NCBI RefSeq assembly: GCF_023016285.1
Contig: NZ_CP095413.1
Span: 5,346,501 to 5,410,500, forward strand
Length of the DNA: 64,000 nt
Reading direction: 5' to 3'
Origin: Muricauda sp. SCSIO 64092
GTDB taxonomy: Bacteria > Bacteroidota > Bacteroidia > Flavobacteriales > Flavobacteriaceae
Part shown: piece by piece, positions 9,110 to 18,358 of the stretch
Position numbering within the stretch: position 1 is the first letter of the stretch
How the letters are laid out: the number at the start of each line of letters is the position of its first letter
Program-made: the position numbers and the translations under genes
Notes under the pieces: generated by a model
Told to the model about the DNA's origin: nothing
Databases searched by the model: none
The model's input: only the letters and a program-made list of their open reading frames with translations

Positions 9110-10213
9110 ATGAATATGAAATCATCAATCAAATTTCTATCCCTTTTTCTATTTGCAGTTGTTTTGTTACAATCATGTGGTAATGCCGATGATGACGTTA
9201 ATTTCAATATAAATCAAGGTGAACTTGGACAAGGTGAGGAACCTGATGACTGTCTAAACTTTGAGGAAAACGAACTGCTGTTGTCCATTCAGGATCAATT
9301 TACAACCCTTCCGGGCAAGGTGTCCATCCTGTTCAAGGTATCCGATAAAGAAGGAAATCCTATTTCGGACCTAACGGCAAATCAATTTACCATTTACGAA
9401 CAAGGTAGGAATGATGACTGTTTCAGGACCATTTCCGTTTCAGAATCCTTGGCACGTATATCCCCAAACTCACAGGTGTTCACCAATAATACGTTACTGG
9501 TACTGGACTTAAGTAATTCGGTACTTCAGGGAAGCTTGGAAGAATTGAAAACAGCCTCTACAAGTTTCGTGAACAATGTGATGCCCGATATTGAAACCGA
9601 GTCCTTCAAAATGGCCATTTATTGGTTTGATGGTGAGGACGAACTTCATTTACTCAATCCTTTGACTTCTTCGGTGACCGAATTGACCGCTGCCATTGAT
9701 GGGATTACCGATGATATCAGTAACGATCCTTCCACCGATTTATACGGTGCGGTAATAAAATCAACAAACAGGGCTGAAGAATTGATAGATGAAGCAAACA
9801 GTATTCAAGGCGCGCCCATTGTGGCGGCTTCGGTGGTCCTATTTACGGACGGTACCGATCAGGCCTCACGCTTCACCGAGGAAAGTGCCCTAAATACCGT
9901 GAATAACGCCAATCCCAATATTTCCTTTTTTACCATAGGTCTGGGAGCTGAAATTGATCAGGAAATCCTGCAGGAAATTGGGAAAACGTCCAGTGTGGTG
10001 GCCAGCAATGCAGCGGAACTGGAAACGACCTTCAATCAAATCTCTGCCCGGGTTTCCGAACAGGCCAACAGTTTTTACCTATTTGAGTACTGCACGCCAA
10101 AACGTGACGGCAGTGGGGAAAATAACCTTGTGATCCAATTGACCAATGGTGCACGGCAAGGCGCGGTACAAACCCAATTTGATGCTGATGGCTTTACCGG
10201 AGGTTGTGAATAG
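9110..10213 (+). CDS. von Willebrand factor A domain lipoprotein
   Basis: A 367-residue protein starting at ATG 9110 (a second ATG lies at 9116). An upstream in-frame TTG/GTG would add 25 non-signal residues, so the later start is preferred. The signal peptide ends in LLQSC, a lipobox. The VWA domain occupies about residues 95-310: the MIDAS motif is DLSNS in LLVLDLSNSV, and TDGTD carries a further metal-site residue. A segment before it reads as a short Ig-like sheet (TIYEQGRND). VWA lipoproteins bind metal-dependent protein ligands at the cell surface or periplasm; the partner is not identifiable. The gene is set off from the glucan operon and followed by a DUF1080 gene 56 bases later. Confidence 0.8.
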   Translation: MNMKSSIKFLSLFLFAVVLLQSCGNADDDVNFNINQGELGQGEEPDDCLNFEENELLLSIQDQFTTLPGKVSILFKVSDKEGNPISDLTANQFTIYEQGRNDDCFRTISVSESLARISPNSQVFTNNTLLVLDLSNSVLQGSLEELKTASTSFVNNVMPDIETESFKMAIYWFDGEDELHLLNPLTSSVTELTAAIDGITDDISNDPSTDLYGAVIKSTNRAEELIDEANSIQGAPIVAASVVLFTDGTDQASRFTEESALNTVNNANPNISFFTIGLGAEIDQEILQEIGKTSSVVASNAAELETTFNQISARVSEQANSFYLFEYCTPKRDGSGENNLVIQLTNGARQGAVQTQFDADGFTGGCE

Positions 10214-10269
10214 GATGTATTAGTGTTTTCGTGGGATTTGAGTATCTTCATGCACTTAAATCCAATACG

Positions 10270-11205
10270 ATGAAAATAGCCTTCTCCCCATTCACACTTG
10301 CATTGTTCCTGTTGTTGTTTACACTCCCCCTTTGTGCGCAAAAACAGCATCCCTTGGAAGGGCGATGGGACCTGGAGATACAGTTCATGGAAAAAACCGC
10401 TCCCTCCTGGTTGGAGGTTAGGCATTCCGGTCATGAAACTTTGGTAGGTCGATTTGTTTTTGCGTTTGGCAGTGCCAGACCGATAGCCGAAATAGAGACC
10501 TTTGGGGACAAGTTCACCTTCACGATCCCCAGACAATGGGAACCGGAAGGAAGTGATATGATCCTTCATGGTGAGTTAAAGGATGGCATCATCGAGGGAA
10601 CCCTTATCTATACCGACGGCAGTATTATTCCCTGGACGGGGAAACCCGTTCCAAAACTGGCCTATGTGGAAAATCCGGATTGGGGAAAACCCATTGCCCT
10701 CTTCAATGGTAAGGATTTGGACGGCTGGTATCTGGATTCCGACCAAAATGAATGGTCCGTAGTCAACGGTATCCTTACGAATTCCAAAAGTGGGGCCAAC
10801 CTTATTAGTAACCAAAAGTTTACCGATTTTAAATTGGTAACGGAATTTAGGTATCCGGAAGGTAGTAATAGTGGTATTTACCTAAGGGGGCGCTATGAGG
10901 TCCAAATAGCGGACAACCATGGGCTGGAAGCTTCCGACATTTATTTTGGTGGCATCTACGGCTTTCTGGAACCCAATGAGAACGTTGCTAAACCGGCCGG
11001 TGAATGGCAACGCTATGAAATTGAGTTTATTGGTAGCCGTGTAACGATCAAAGCCAATGGTAAGGTCATTATTCACAATCAAACCATTCCTGGGATTACG
11101 GGGGGTGCATTGGACAGTAAGGAAGGGGAACCGGGACCGATCATGATTCAAGGGGATCATGGTCCGGTTGAGTTCAGAAAGTTTGAGGTGACCGCGGTAA
11201 AATGA
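10270..11205 (+). CDS. DUF1080 (3-keto-disaccharide hydrolase-like) secreted protein
   Basis: A 311-residue exported protein; ATG 10270 gives a standard signal peptide ending LPLCAQ, while the longer frame adds 13 residues with no signal character. The C-terminal half, from about residue 148 (ALFNGKDLDGWY), is a DUF1080 concanavalin-like sandwich, now named 3-keto-disaccharide hydrolase for some members. The N-terminal 110 residues form a separate small beta-rich domain beginning LEGRWDLEIQF, which is seen before some DUF1080 domains. It is convergent with another DUF1080 gene, whose stop lies 24 bases away. Enzymatic activity or simple sugar binding cannot be told apart here. Confidence 0.82.
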   Translation: MKIAFSPFTLALFLLLFTLPLCAQKQHPLEGRWDLEIQFMEKTAPSWLEVRHSGHETLVGRFVFAFGSARPIAEIETFGDKFTFTIPRQWEPEGSDMILHGELKDGIIEGTLIYTDGSIIPWTGKPVPKLAYVENPDWGKPIALFNGKDLDGWYLDSDQNEWSVVNGILTNSKSGANLISNQKFTDFKLVTEFRYPEGSNSGIYLRGRYEVQIADNHGLEASDIYFGGIYGFLEPNENVAKPAGEWQRYEIEFIGSRVTIKANGKVIIHNQTIPGITGGALDSKEGEPGPIMIQGDHGPVEFRKFEVTAVK

Positions 11206-11229
11206 TACCAACAACCTCAAGTTTGTTTT

Positions 11230-11832
11230 TTAATCGTTTGTAATAGGGAGCAATTTAATGTCCTTCCAACGGACTTTGATGCCTCCACCATCATGAATCT
11301 GTAAGGCTATGGCCCCTTTTCCCTGGCCTATTTTTTTGTCTTCCAAGCGTACCATTTCCACACCGTTTAACCAAGTTGTTACCGTATTGCCAGTGGCCTT
11401 AATTCTCATGGTATTCCATTGCCCCATTTTTAGGGCGGAATCCTTTTCATCTTCCGGTTTTATGAGCCAGCCCCTACCGTAGGACTCATAGATGCCTCCC
11501 GTATGTTTTTTGGGTGGGGCAACTTCAACCTGCCAGCCCGTGACCTTGGTACCCTCAAAAGTGGAACGGAAAAAGACACCACTGTTTCCATCGGCCTCTT
11601 GTTTAAAGCTTAGGGTAAGTTCAAAATCGTCATAATGGGTATTGGTCGACAAATAGCCGTATTCCCCTTTGGGGCCACTTTCACAAATCAATTCCCCATT
11701 TTCCACATACCATTGCTCACTGCCATGATTGGTCCACCCGTCTAAATTTTTACCATTAAAAAGGTTGATCTCCTGTGCGGGAACGGTATACACCGAACCA
11801 ACAACAATGACGATATACAGTAATTTTTTCAT
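11230..11832 (-). CDS. Secreted single-domain DUF1080 protein
   Basis: A 200-residue protein with a signal peptide ending near VPAQE and one DUF1080 domain starting NLFNGKNLDGW. Family signatures are visible: NSGVFFR, GWQVEV, and the closing IALQIHDGGGIKVRWKDI. Many Bacteroidota carry several of these in sugar-degradation clusters, and some act as lyases or hydrolases on 3-keto-glycosides. It faces the two-domain DUF1080 protein at 10270-11205 tail to tail. The two are related in fold but not close copies. No cofactor motif is present. Confidence 0.85.
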   Translation of the reverse strand: MKKLLYIVIVVGSVYTVPAQEINLFNGKNLDGWTNHGSEQWYVENGELICESGPKGEYGYLSTNTHYDDFELTLSFKQEADGNSGVFFRSTFEGTKVTGWQVEVAPPKKHTGGIYESYGRGWLIKPEDEKDSALKMGQWNTMRIKATGNTVTTWLNGVEMVRLEDKKIGQGKGAIALQIHDGGGIKVRWKDIKLLPITND

Positions 11833-12017
11833 GATACGATTTAGTTTAGGGTTTGTTGTGGCAAATTACGCTTTTTAGGGAAATCCACTTTAACGATGAA
11901 TACGGTCATTTGAACGTTTTAAGGGTACTTCTGGTGGCAAGCAGTAGGGTTTTTGGCATTGTACTTGTTATTATTTCAACAACAACTGGCTACATCCTTT
12001 GTTAAAACGATACGGTT

Positions 12018-12185
12018 ATGGATGTATTTAAGGAAATAATGAACAACGGACCTTTGGGGCTATTGCCCTTTTGGAGTAAAAGTATGGTATTGCTATTGTT
12101 TTCGGCAATAGTCTCCACTCTATTCACCATGCTTATTATATTGTTGGTTTACGGTTCCCAAGTATCCATTCAGTTTGGATATTGA
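12018..12185 (+). CDS. Candidate 55-residue membrane protein
   Basis: An ATG-initiated frame of 55 codons ends TGA at 12183-12185, three bases before the convergent carboxypeptidase gene. The product has a soluble N-terminus of about 20 residues (MDVFKEIMNNGPLGLLPF) and one strong hydrophobic helix of about 25 residues (VLLLFSAIVSTLFTMLIILL), then a short polar tail. No family is recognised. The frame is too short for coding statistics by eye; its clean helix and compact fit between flanking genes are the only support. Confidence 0.4.
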   Translation: MDVFKEIMNNGPLGLLPFWSKSMVLLLFSAIVSTLFTMLIILLVYGSQVSIQFGY

Positions 12186-12187
12186 TG

Positions 12188-13660
12188 CTATCGATAAATG
12201 AGTGCATTCCCAAAATCCTGATTGTCCAACGGCTGGGAGAGATCCAAGGGAAATCCATTGATAATGGCATGGGTAAGCTTCCCTCCTTTCTCGAGGAAAA
12301 AGGTTGGGTTTTTTCCTACCACAAGCTTGAAATCAGGTAGTTGAAAGCCTTCCGATGCCAAGTTTATTTTAGAGGGCAATTGTACTTTATCCCCAGGGAT
12401 ATTCAGCATGCGTAAATAGCCAAAACCGGCACGCACCCATTTTTCGTAATCCATTAAACGATCAAAGTTGGACAAACTGGGAACAGCTTGGTCCGTAATC
12501 CTGGGAGGGACTACCGTATAACCGGTTGCATCAAAAGTTTTGTAACCGTAATAAGTGGAAAGATCCCCTTGGTCCACAATAACACTTTTATAGTGAAAAC
12601 CATCATGATGCGCATCGTCAATTTCCTGTCTCTGTATCCCCAAATCCAAAATGTACTCTTCACCATTGAGGACATATGTCAGGTTTTCAATCTTTAAGTC
12701 GAACAGCTTTCTATCGTTTCTCGGAATCTCCTCATACCGTTCTATGGGAATGTCCTTGTATGCTCCGGTGGCAATGCCGTACAGTGCGGAAAGTATGGAA
12801 ACATAGTTCAACTTCCGGATTTCCTGTTTTTCCCGATCATTCACATATCCGCCAGATTCAATAAGGATAAGGCTTGTTCCCCATTTTGCAATATTGTCAC
12901 CAAAAGCCCTGGGTTCAAAGTCATCACTGTAGCGACCTACCTGTCCCGGAGCATATTTTTGGATAACATCGTTCATATATACAATGGCTTTCATGGCGCG
13001 TTCCCTTACCTCATTGATGTCCTTTTCATAATTGTACGCCGTGGCCAGGTAGGATATGGTGGCGGGTTTTGGGGTCCGTTCGGCATTGTAATATCGACTC
13101 TGATCATGTAGGTTGAAACCAAAGGTAGCGTCCAAGCTATCCCGAATCCTTTTCAATACCCTACCCTCTGGTGATTGTAGTCGAAGCGCATCCCTATTGA
13201 TATCTATCCCCAAAGCGTTTCTACGTTGAAACACTTCCGCACCGTCCGGATTTACCATGGGCAAAAAGTGCAATTGGGTATTTGCAAGGATGATCTTACG
13301 TTCTTTTTTGAAATCATTCGAATCAAAGAAGTTTAGGATATCAAAAATAGCCTGTGTGGCCGTGGGTTCATCCCCATGCATCTGGGACCATAGAAAAATG
13401 GGGGTACCTCCCTTTCCCAAACTGATCAAATTTAAATCCCTACCTTCAATGGATTCCCCAACTTTTTTGACCGTAAACTTGGAATTGGTCCTCAACCGAT
13501 CAATGAGGGGAGTAAGCTGTGCGTACTTTATTCTCCGCTTGTCCAAAGAGGGTTCTTTATAGTTCCCATAGGTGCTGTAGAGACTTTCGGTAAAATCCTG
13601 TGCGCTCAATGATAGGGAATGGACAAGGGACAAAATAAGGACAAAAACTATCTTTTTCAA
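12188..13660 (-). CDS. M14 family zinc carboxypeptidase, secreted
   Basis: A 490-residue exported protein, signal peptide ending SLSAQ. The M14 zinc site starts with His95 and Glu98 in QMHGDEP; NPDGAEVF and GIDINRDA follow, which match substrate-site segments of the family. Later, NLHDQSRYY gives the likely third ligand region. About 190 C-terminal residues lie beyond the peptidase domain. Members remove C-terminal residues from peptides, some from peptidoglycan stem peptides. The start overlaps the stop of the upstream amidase by 4 bases (ATGA-type), so the two are translationally coupled and may both act on cell-wall fragments in the periplasm or outside. Confidence 0.88.
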   Translation of the reverse strand: MKKIVFVLILSLVHSLSLSAQDFTESLYSTYGNYKEPSLDKRRIKYAQLTPLIDRLRTNSKFTVKKVGESIEGRDLNLISLGKGGTPIFLWSQMHGDEPTATQAIFDILNFFDSNDFKKERKIILANTQLHFLPMVNPDGAEVFQRRNALGIDINRDALRLQSPEGRVLKRIRDSLDATFGFNLHDQSRYYNAERTPKPATISYLATAYNYEKDINEVRERAMKAIVYMNDVIQKYAPGQVGRYSDDFEPRAFGDNIAKWGTSLILIESGGYVNDREKQEIRKLNYVSILSALYGIATGAYKDIPIERYEEIPRNDRKLFDLKIENLTYVLNGEEYILDLGIQRQEIDDAHHDGFHYKSVIVDQGDLSTYYGYKTFDATGYTVVPPRITDQAVPSLSNFDRLMDYEKWVRAGFGYLRMLNIPGDKVQLPSKINLASEGFQLPDFKLVVGKNPTFFLEKGGKLTHAIINGFPLDLSQPLDNQDFGNALIYR

Positions 13661-14319
13661 TGGGGTTTTATTTCTGGTACCGGTTTAAAATTAAGTCTTT
13701 TGGTGGCTTTTCGTACCTTTTGCATGAAATTATCCCCTGGATCGTTTTTTTTTGTCCGATACCCTTCGTCCACTTCCAGCCATAATTCATGCCCCTCAAA
13801 TGCCGTGTACTCGTGGTGACCGATCAAATAGTCAATATCATATTTCTTCGCCAGATAATGCACCAGTTTTATGTTGGCTTTTACCTGCGCTTTTGTTAGG
13901 GGGAATTCCGGGGTTCCCCCAACGTTTTCCACACCAATGGCACAATGGTTTAAACCGATGACATGCCTGGCCATATAGGTTTCCGGCATTAAGCGATATA
14001 TGGTACCGTCGCGGTCTACAACAAATTGTGAAGAAACATTTAGGCCACTGACATTTTCAATGTCCGGGCGCCAATTCGGTAAGGTAGGGGCATTAAATGC
14101 TTCAAAGGTTTTGTCCAATGTGGGAATAACGGTGTGGTGCAATACAATCATCCTAGGAACAATGGTAATGGAGTCCCTTTCCAACTGATAACGGTCTTTA
14201 AGGTATTCCTTTGTCAATTTCACCCGTTGCGCATCAAAAATGATGGGTCTCTCCACAAATGTCATTTCCGTTGAACAGGAGATCAACAGAAATACCAAAA
14301 TGAAGCCCAAGCGATGCAT
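13657..14319 (-). CDS. N-acetylmuramoyl-L-alanine amidase (Amidase_2) lipoprotein
   Basis: A 220-residue amidase of the AmpD/PGRP fold. A short lipoprotein signal ends at LLISC. Zinc-site and active-site segments are visible: His61-His62 in VLHHT, VDRDGTIYRL, the NHCAIGVENVGG strand and LIGHHEY; a late DPGDNF supplies the distal acidic ligand region. Such enzymes cut the bond between MurNAc and L-Ala of peptidoglycan. It sits 4 bases downstream of the haem/FG-GAP lipoprotein and overlaps the M14 carboxypeptidase by 4 bases, so the three form an operon. Periplasmic recycling or predation-type wall digestion are both possible. Confidence 0.87.
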   Translation of the reverse strand: MHRLGFILVFLLISCSTEMTFVERPIIFDAQRVKLTKEYLKDRYQLERDSITIVPRMIVLHHTVIPTLDKTFEAFNAPTLPNWRPDIENVSGLNVSSQFVVDRDGTIYRLMPETYMARHVIGLNHCAIGVENVGGTPEFPLTKAQVKANIKLVHYLAKKYDIDYLIGHHEYTAFEGHELWLEVDEGYRTKKNDPGDNFMQKVRKATKRLNFKPVPEIKPH

Positions 14320-14323
14320 GGCC

Positions 14324-15808
14324 CTAATTTAAGAGATTTTCCAACACCAGGACATCCACATTGGTTTCAGCCCATTGTTTTGAAAGATTGTCCGGTACGG
14401 GAGTAAAAACATAAGTAAAGGAACTCAATAGAATATCCATGTCCCCATCAGCGTCCACATCTCCTTTATCCATCAAAAACCACCTTCCCTGGTTGGGATG
14501 CTCCAAAATTTTTGTGCGAAACCGATAGGCATCCGCTTCCTCATTTTCCAAATAGACAAATGTGAGCTGAGGAGCCCTATCATAATTTGGAAACGTACTG
14601 ATCAGTCCGAAGTCAATATCACCATCGGCATCAAAATCATCGGCAATCAAACGTGTAGCGCCATTTAAAGGATAAAAGAACACTTCGGAAAAATTGTTTT
14701 GGCCATCATTGAGGTGGATGCGCATTCCATGGTACGGTTTATGTACATAGGACTTATCGGCATTGTCCCCATTTACGGTAACGATATCATCAAAACCATC
14801 GTTATTGTAATCCACCAACTCAAACCAACTGCTTCCATACACCGAGCTAAATTCAAGAACCTTTTCCGCCTCAAATACCAGATCTTCTTTTTGGTATAAA
14901 ATGGTAATGCTTTCCCAAGCCTGGGACGTAATGGTGACCAAATCCAACTTCCCGTCCCGATCCATGTCCTTCGCAATGGTCCTGATGCATCCGGGCAGAT
15001 TTAACAGTACTTTCTTGTCATACACACCCGTATCTTTTTGAACCAACAGGGACAATCGACCTGTTTCATTTCCAAATTCGGAGACAACCATTTCCAAAGT
15101 TCCGTCCCCATTTAAATCCTCGACCAAATTATGGACCGGTCTATGGAAGGCATGGTTCAAGGCAAGGGTGTCTTTTCCTTGCTTGAGGATAATCTTTCCC
15201 CTTTCCAGTTCTGAAGGGTCAAGGATGCCCACCTCGGAAATAAACTCTGTGTCCTTGTTTTTGTTATACCAAGTAACGGGAGTTTCCCCTTGAAAAAGCT
15301 TTGCAACGCTTTCGGACTGGAAATCATACCGTTTTACACTGCCACTAATATCTCCCAGCACCATGGTATTATCCTCTTCCTCATATTCCAGAAAGGTAAA
15401 GAATGCCCCATTTTGGTCGTCCAGTTCCAATATTTTGGGCCTAAAACCGGAGAGCAGTTCCTGTTTTGGCAATGGTGTTTCGGGAAGTTGCTCCGGTGCC
15501 AGTGAAATCACATAATTTTGTAACGCGATCCAGTCATTAAGTTTTATCTCAGGTCGAAAACCTGTTTTTGCCTGATCGGGAGCTTCATAGAGTTCTTTGA
15601 TCTTCATTCGGGACTCCATATCGGGTAAAACGTAATTCTCCCAAATGTCCTTGGGCAAGTTTCCGATCTCAGGGGCCAGATGACAACTGGCACAATAGTT
15701 TTCGTACAGGACAACTTCCCGTTTTTCAGGTTCTGGGGCACAGGAAAACAATATTGTAACCAGCAAAAGGGAAACGACCATTCTTAGGGCCAAGGTATTA
15801 TTGCACAT
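14324..15808 (-). CDS. Lipoprotein with one c-type haem motif and FG-GAP/VCBS propeller
   Basis: About 494 residues. The start at 15808 (or 15781, MVVSLLLV) is preferred because the longer frame would run into the pirin gene. The lipobox is LFSC. Soon after comes CASCH, a CxxCH covalent haem site as in small cytochromes c, in the context YCASCHLAPEIGNLP. The remainder is a beta-propeller of FG-GAP/VCBS blades with repeated calcium-type loops such as DMDRDGKLD, DYNNDGFDD, DFDADGDID and DVDADGDMD. The architecture suggests a periplasmic or surface redox-linked protein, but the partner is unknown. The next gene, an amidase, begins 4 bases after the stop. Confidence 0.8.
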   Translation of the reverse strand: MCNNTLALRMVVSLLLVTILFSCAPEPEKREVVLYENYCASCHLAPEIGNLPKDIWENYVLPDMESRMKIKELYEAPDQAKTGFRPEIKLNDWIALQNYVISLAPEQLPETPLPKQELLSGFRPKILELDDQNGAFFTFLEYEEEDNTMVLGDISGSVKRYDFQSESVAKLFQGETPVTWYNKNKDTEFISEVGILDPSELERGKIILKQGKDTLALNHAFHRPVHNLVEDLNGDGTLEMVVSEFGNETGRLSLLVQKDTGVYDKKVLLNLPGCIRTIAKDMDRDGKLDLVTITSQAWESITILYQKEDLVFEAEKVLEFSSVYGSSWFELVDYNNDGFDDIVTVNGDNADKSYVHKPYHGMRIHLNDGQNNFSEVFFYPLNGATRLIADDFDADGDIDFGLISTFPNYDRAPQLTFVYLENEEADAYRFRTKILEHPNQGRWFLMDKGDVDADGDMDILLSSFTYVFTPVPDNLSKQWAETNVDVLVLENLLN

Positions 15809-15833
15809 AAGGTATGTTTTGATTTTTTGGGTA

Positions 15834-16703
15834 TTAAGGTAATGGGACATAGGTCGCATCATTTGGCATCATGGGAAATTCCTTTCTCCTCCAAGCTTCT
15901 TTGGCACTGGCTATTTTTTCTTTTGATGAAGCCACAAAATTCCAGAATATGTGCCGTTCCTCGGGGAAGGGAATTCCACCAAAAAGGAGGATATGGGAAT
16001 TGGGCCATAAGGAAATGGAACAGGTATCTTCCACTTTGGAAACCAAAATATGCCCTTTTTCAATCTGTTCCCCGCATGCTTGTATTCCACCTTCCACAAT
16101 ACAGATGCCGATTTCCCCCTTCAGTTCATCCTTTACTTGGAAATCATAGGAGTCAATGTTTTTTATTTCCACCATAAATAGTTCCGAATGTACGGGTACC
16201 GGGGACTTTCTGCCATAGCCCTCCCCTGCTACCAGCGTAAATTTTGCGGAACCATCATGCCAACTGGGCAACTCATGACCTGGGATATGGTGGAACTCCG
16301 GTTCCATCTCCTCCAAGTGCTTGGGTAAGGCTACCCAAATCTGATAGCCATGGGCCGTAAAGCTCCTACCATTCCGAAGATGTTCCGGAGTACGTTCGGT
16401 ATGGGAGACACCCTTTCCGGCGGTCATCCAGTTCACGGACCCTGGTTGAATCAACTGTTTGGAGCCCATACTGTCCTCGTGCATTAGCGCTCCTTCCAGC
16501 ATATACGTCAAAGTAGAAAGTCCAATATGTGGATGTTGGTCCACATCCATATAAGTTGTTGGGCCCAATTTTGTAGGTCCCATATGATCAATAAAAATAA
16601 AGGGGCCTATCATTCGTTTTTTGCGAAAAGGAATCAATCGACCTACCAGAAAATCGCCAATATCACGACTTCGTTCTTCAATGATCAAACCTAAGTTGGA
16701 CAT
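15834..16703 (-). CDS. Pirin family protein
   Basis: A 289-residue bicupin of the pirin family, without signal peptide and presumably cytoplasmic. The N-terminal cupin has the metal-binding set HPHIGLSTLTYMLEG and GKGVSHTER, which provide three His and one Glu as in quercetinase-active pirins. The C-terminal cupin is also present (SLWPNSHILLFGGIPF). Pirins are iron-dependent oxidases or redox sensors of uncertain native substrate. The gene ends 25 bases upstream of the haem/FG-GAP lipoprotein, so it may head the same minus-strand transcript. It is divergent from a serine hydrolase. Confidence 0.9.
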   Translation of the reverse strand: MSNLGLIIEERSRDIGDFLVGRLIPFRKKRMIGPFIFIDHMGPTKLGPTTYMDVDQHPHIGLSTLTYMLEGALMHEDSMGSKQLIQPGSVNWMTAGKGVSHTERTPEHLRNGRSFTAHGYQIWVALPKHLEEMEPEFHHIPGHELPSWHDGSAKFTLVAGEGYGRKSPVPVHSELFMVEIKNIDSYDFQVKDELKGEIGICIVEGGIQACGEQIEKGHILVSKVEDTCSISLWPNSHILLFGGIPFPEERHIFWNFVASSKEKIASAKEAWRRKEFPMMPNDATYVPLP

Positions 16704-16759
16704 GATTTTAATAGTTATATTTAGGTTCTGAAAAATACAACAAATACCGCTCCTTGTCC

Positions 16760-18094
16760 ATGAAATGGTTTAAAAGAATCCTGTTTTTACTCGCTATCAT
16801 TATCGTTCTGGTAATTGTCGAAAATTATCCCAAGCTCACCATTATTTCTGGCTATGCTTCTAAGTATATGGCCTCCAGTGTTTTGGTTGGAGATAGAATG
16901 CCTGCTTCCATCAATACCGTGGATTTGGACATTCCTTTGGTGAATTTGGCCACTACGGAGTTTGTAGACGATAGTGGATTTGCCATGTCGAATGTGTACG
17001 GCCTACAGGAACGGAAAGCTATAGACCGAAAGGGTCTTGGGGCCGTACTGGTCAATAAGGACTATGAGGACGGTGAACCTTATTTGCAACCCAACAGACA
17101 ACAAAGATTTGATTCCCTACCCTACCCCCTTGGCCACTTGGCCCCCAAAGATTCCATATTTCCCGAAATTGACTATGATAAACTGAACCAGGCCGTGGCA
17201 TTACCTTTTGGAAATCCGGAAGTCCAAAAAACACGAACCCTATTGGTACTGTACAAAGGACAGCTTTTACATGAACGCTATGTGGAAGGTTTTGACGCCA
17301 CTACCCCAATTTTGGGTTGGTCCATGACCAAAAGTGTTTTAGCAACCTTATATGGTGTTTTGGAACATCAGGGAAAACTGCAAATGGATTTGCCCGCCCC
17401 CGTTGCCGAGTGGGAAAATGATGAACGCAAAAACATTACGCTAAACCATCTGTTGCGGATGCAGAGCGGATTAAAGTGGGAAGAAGACTATGGCAAAATC
17501 TCCGATGTTACCAAAATGTTGTTCCTGGAAAGTGATATGACAGCGGCACAAAAAGCGAAGGAGGCCATTGCGGCACCCACGGAAATCTGGAATTATTCTT
17601 CCGGGACAAGCAATCTGTTGTCCGGAATCCTTAGAGAACAGTTCGCAACCCATCAAGCGTATCTCAATTTTCCGTATGCTTCCTTAATTGATAAAATTGG
17701 TGCCCATTCCATGCTCATTGAAGCCGATTTGGAAGGCAATTATGTGGGCTCCTCATATGGATGGGCCAGTACAAGGGACTGGGGCCGCTTGGGACAACTT
17801 TACCTAAATAAGGGACAATGGAAGGATGAACAACTCTTTGCTCCGGAATGGGTCGATTATATCACTGAGCCCACGGCGCATTCCGATGGAACCTACGGAG
17901 CACATTTTTGGTTGAATTCCGGTGGAATTTACCCTGATGTTCCCAAAGACCTGTATTCCATGAATGGGTATCAAGGTCAATACGTCTTTATGATTCCTTC
18001 AAAGCATTTGGTGGTAGTACGGACAGGACTGGCAGAATTTCCGGAATTCGATATCAATGGCTTTCTTTCCACCCTGGTCAGTGCCATAGAATAA
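16760..18094 (+). CDS. Serine hydrolase, beta-lactamase/class C family
   Basis: A 444-residue protein. ATG 16760 is chosen over a TTG six bases upstream. An N-terminal hydrophobic helix (residues about 6-22) serves as signal or anchor, so the domain is periplasmic. The SxxK motif is Ser188-Met-Thr-Lys191, the second motif is Tyr279-Ser-Ser, and HFWLNSGG near the end fits the third active-site strand. This class includes beta-lactamases, DD-peptidases and esterases; the actual substrate cannot be told. It is divergent from pirin and followed, after about 156 bases, by a strong terminator. Confidence 0.86.
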   Translation: MKWFKRILFLLAIIIVLVIVENYPKLTIISGYASKYMASSVLVGDRMPASINTVDLDIPLVNLATTEFVDDSGFAMSNVYGLQERKAIDRKGLGAVLVNKDYEDGEPYLQPNRQQRFDSLPYPLGHLAPKDSIFPEIDYDKLNQAVALPFGNPEVQKTRTLLVLYKGQLLHERYVEGFDATTPILGWSMTKSVLATLYGVLEHQGKLQMDLPAPVAEWENDERKNITLNHLLRMQSGLKWEEDYGKISDVTKMLFLESDMTAAQKAKEAIAAPTEIWNYSSGTSNLLSGILREQFATHQAYLNFPYASLIDKIGAHSMLIEADLEGNYVGSSYGWASTRDWGRLGQLYLNKGQWKDEQLFAPEWVDYITEPTAHSDGTYGAHFWLNSGGIYPDVPKDLYSMNGYQGQYVFMIPSKHLVVVRTGLAEFPEFDINGFLSTLVSAIE

Positions 18095-18250
18095 AGGGGG
18101 AAATTTAACCCTGATTTCATTTTTGCCTTGCCACACCACAAAACAAGGGGCGTTCACAACAATAATTTCCGTAAGGAAGGCTCTAGTGGTACATTTACAT
18201 CATAATATTAAAGCAAGTAAATTTTTTCATTTTCATATAGTGTTCTCGTT

Positions 18251-18286
18251 AAAAGGGCCTTAGTTTAAACGCTAGGGTCCTTTTTA
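18251..18286 (+). terminator. Intrinsic terminator between convergent genes
   Basis: A 13-base-pair stem (AAAAGGGCCTTAG against CTAGGGTCCTTTT, two G-T wobbles) with an 8-base loop, ending in five T. The A-run on the left arm lets it serve the minus strand as well, so it probably separates the serine hydrolase from menB. Confidence 0.8.
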
Positions 18287-18358
18287 GTTGGTAGCACTAT
18301 AGTTTACATTTCAGGCAAAAAAACCTGTTGTACCGATTCCCCATTTTAGCAGAACCAC

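Noticed and set aside
18095..18250. A small RNA ahead of the terminator at 18251
   Set aside because: There are about 150 bases of spacer before a terminator, but no promoter of the TAnnTTTG type was found; it is more likely a 3' untranslated region.
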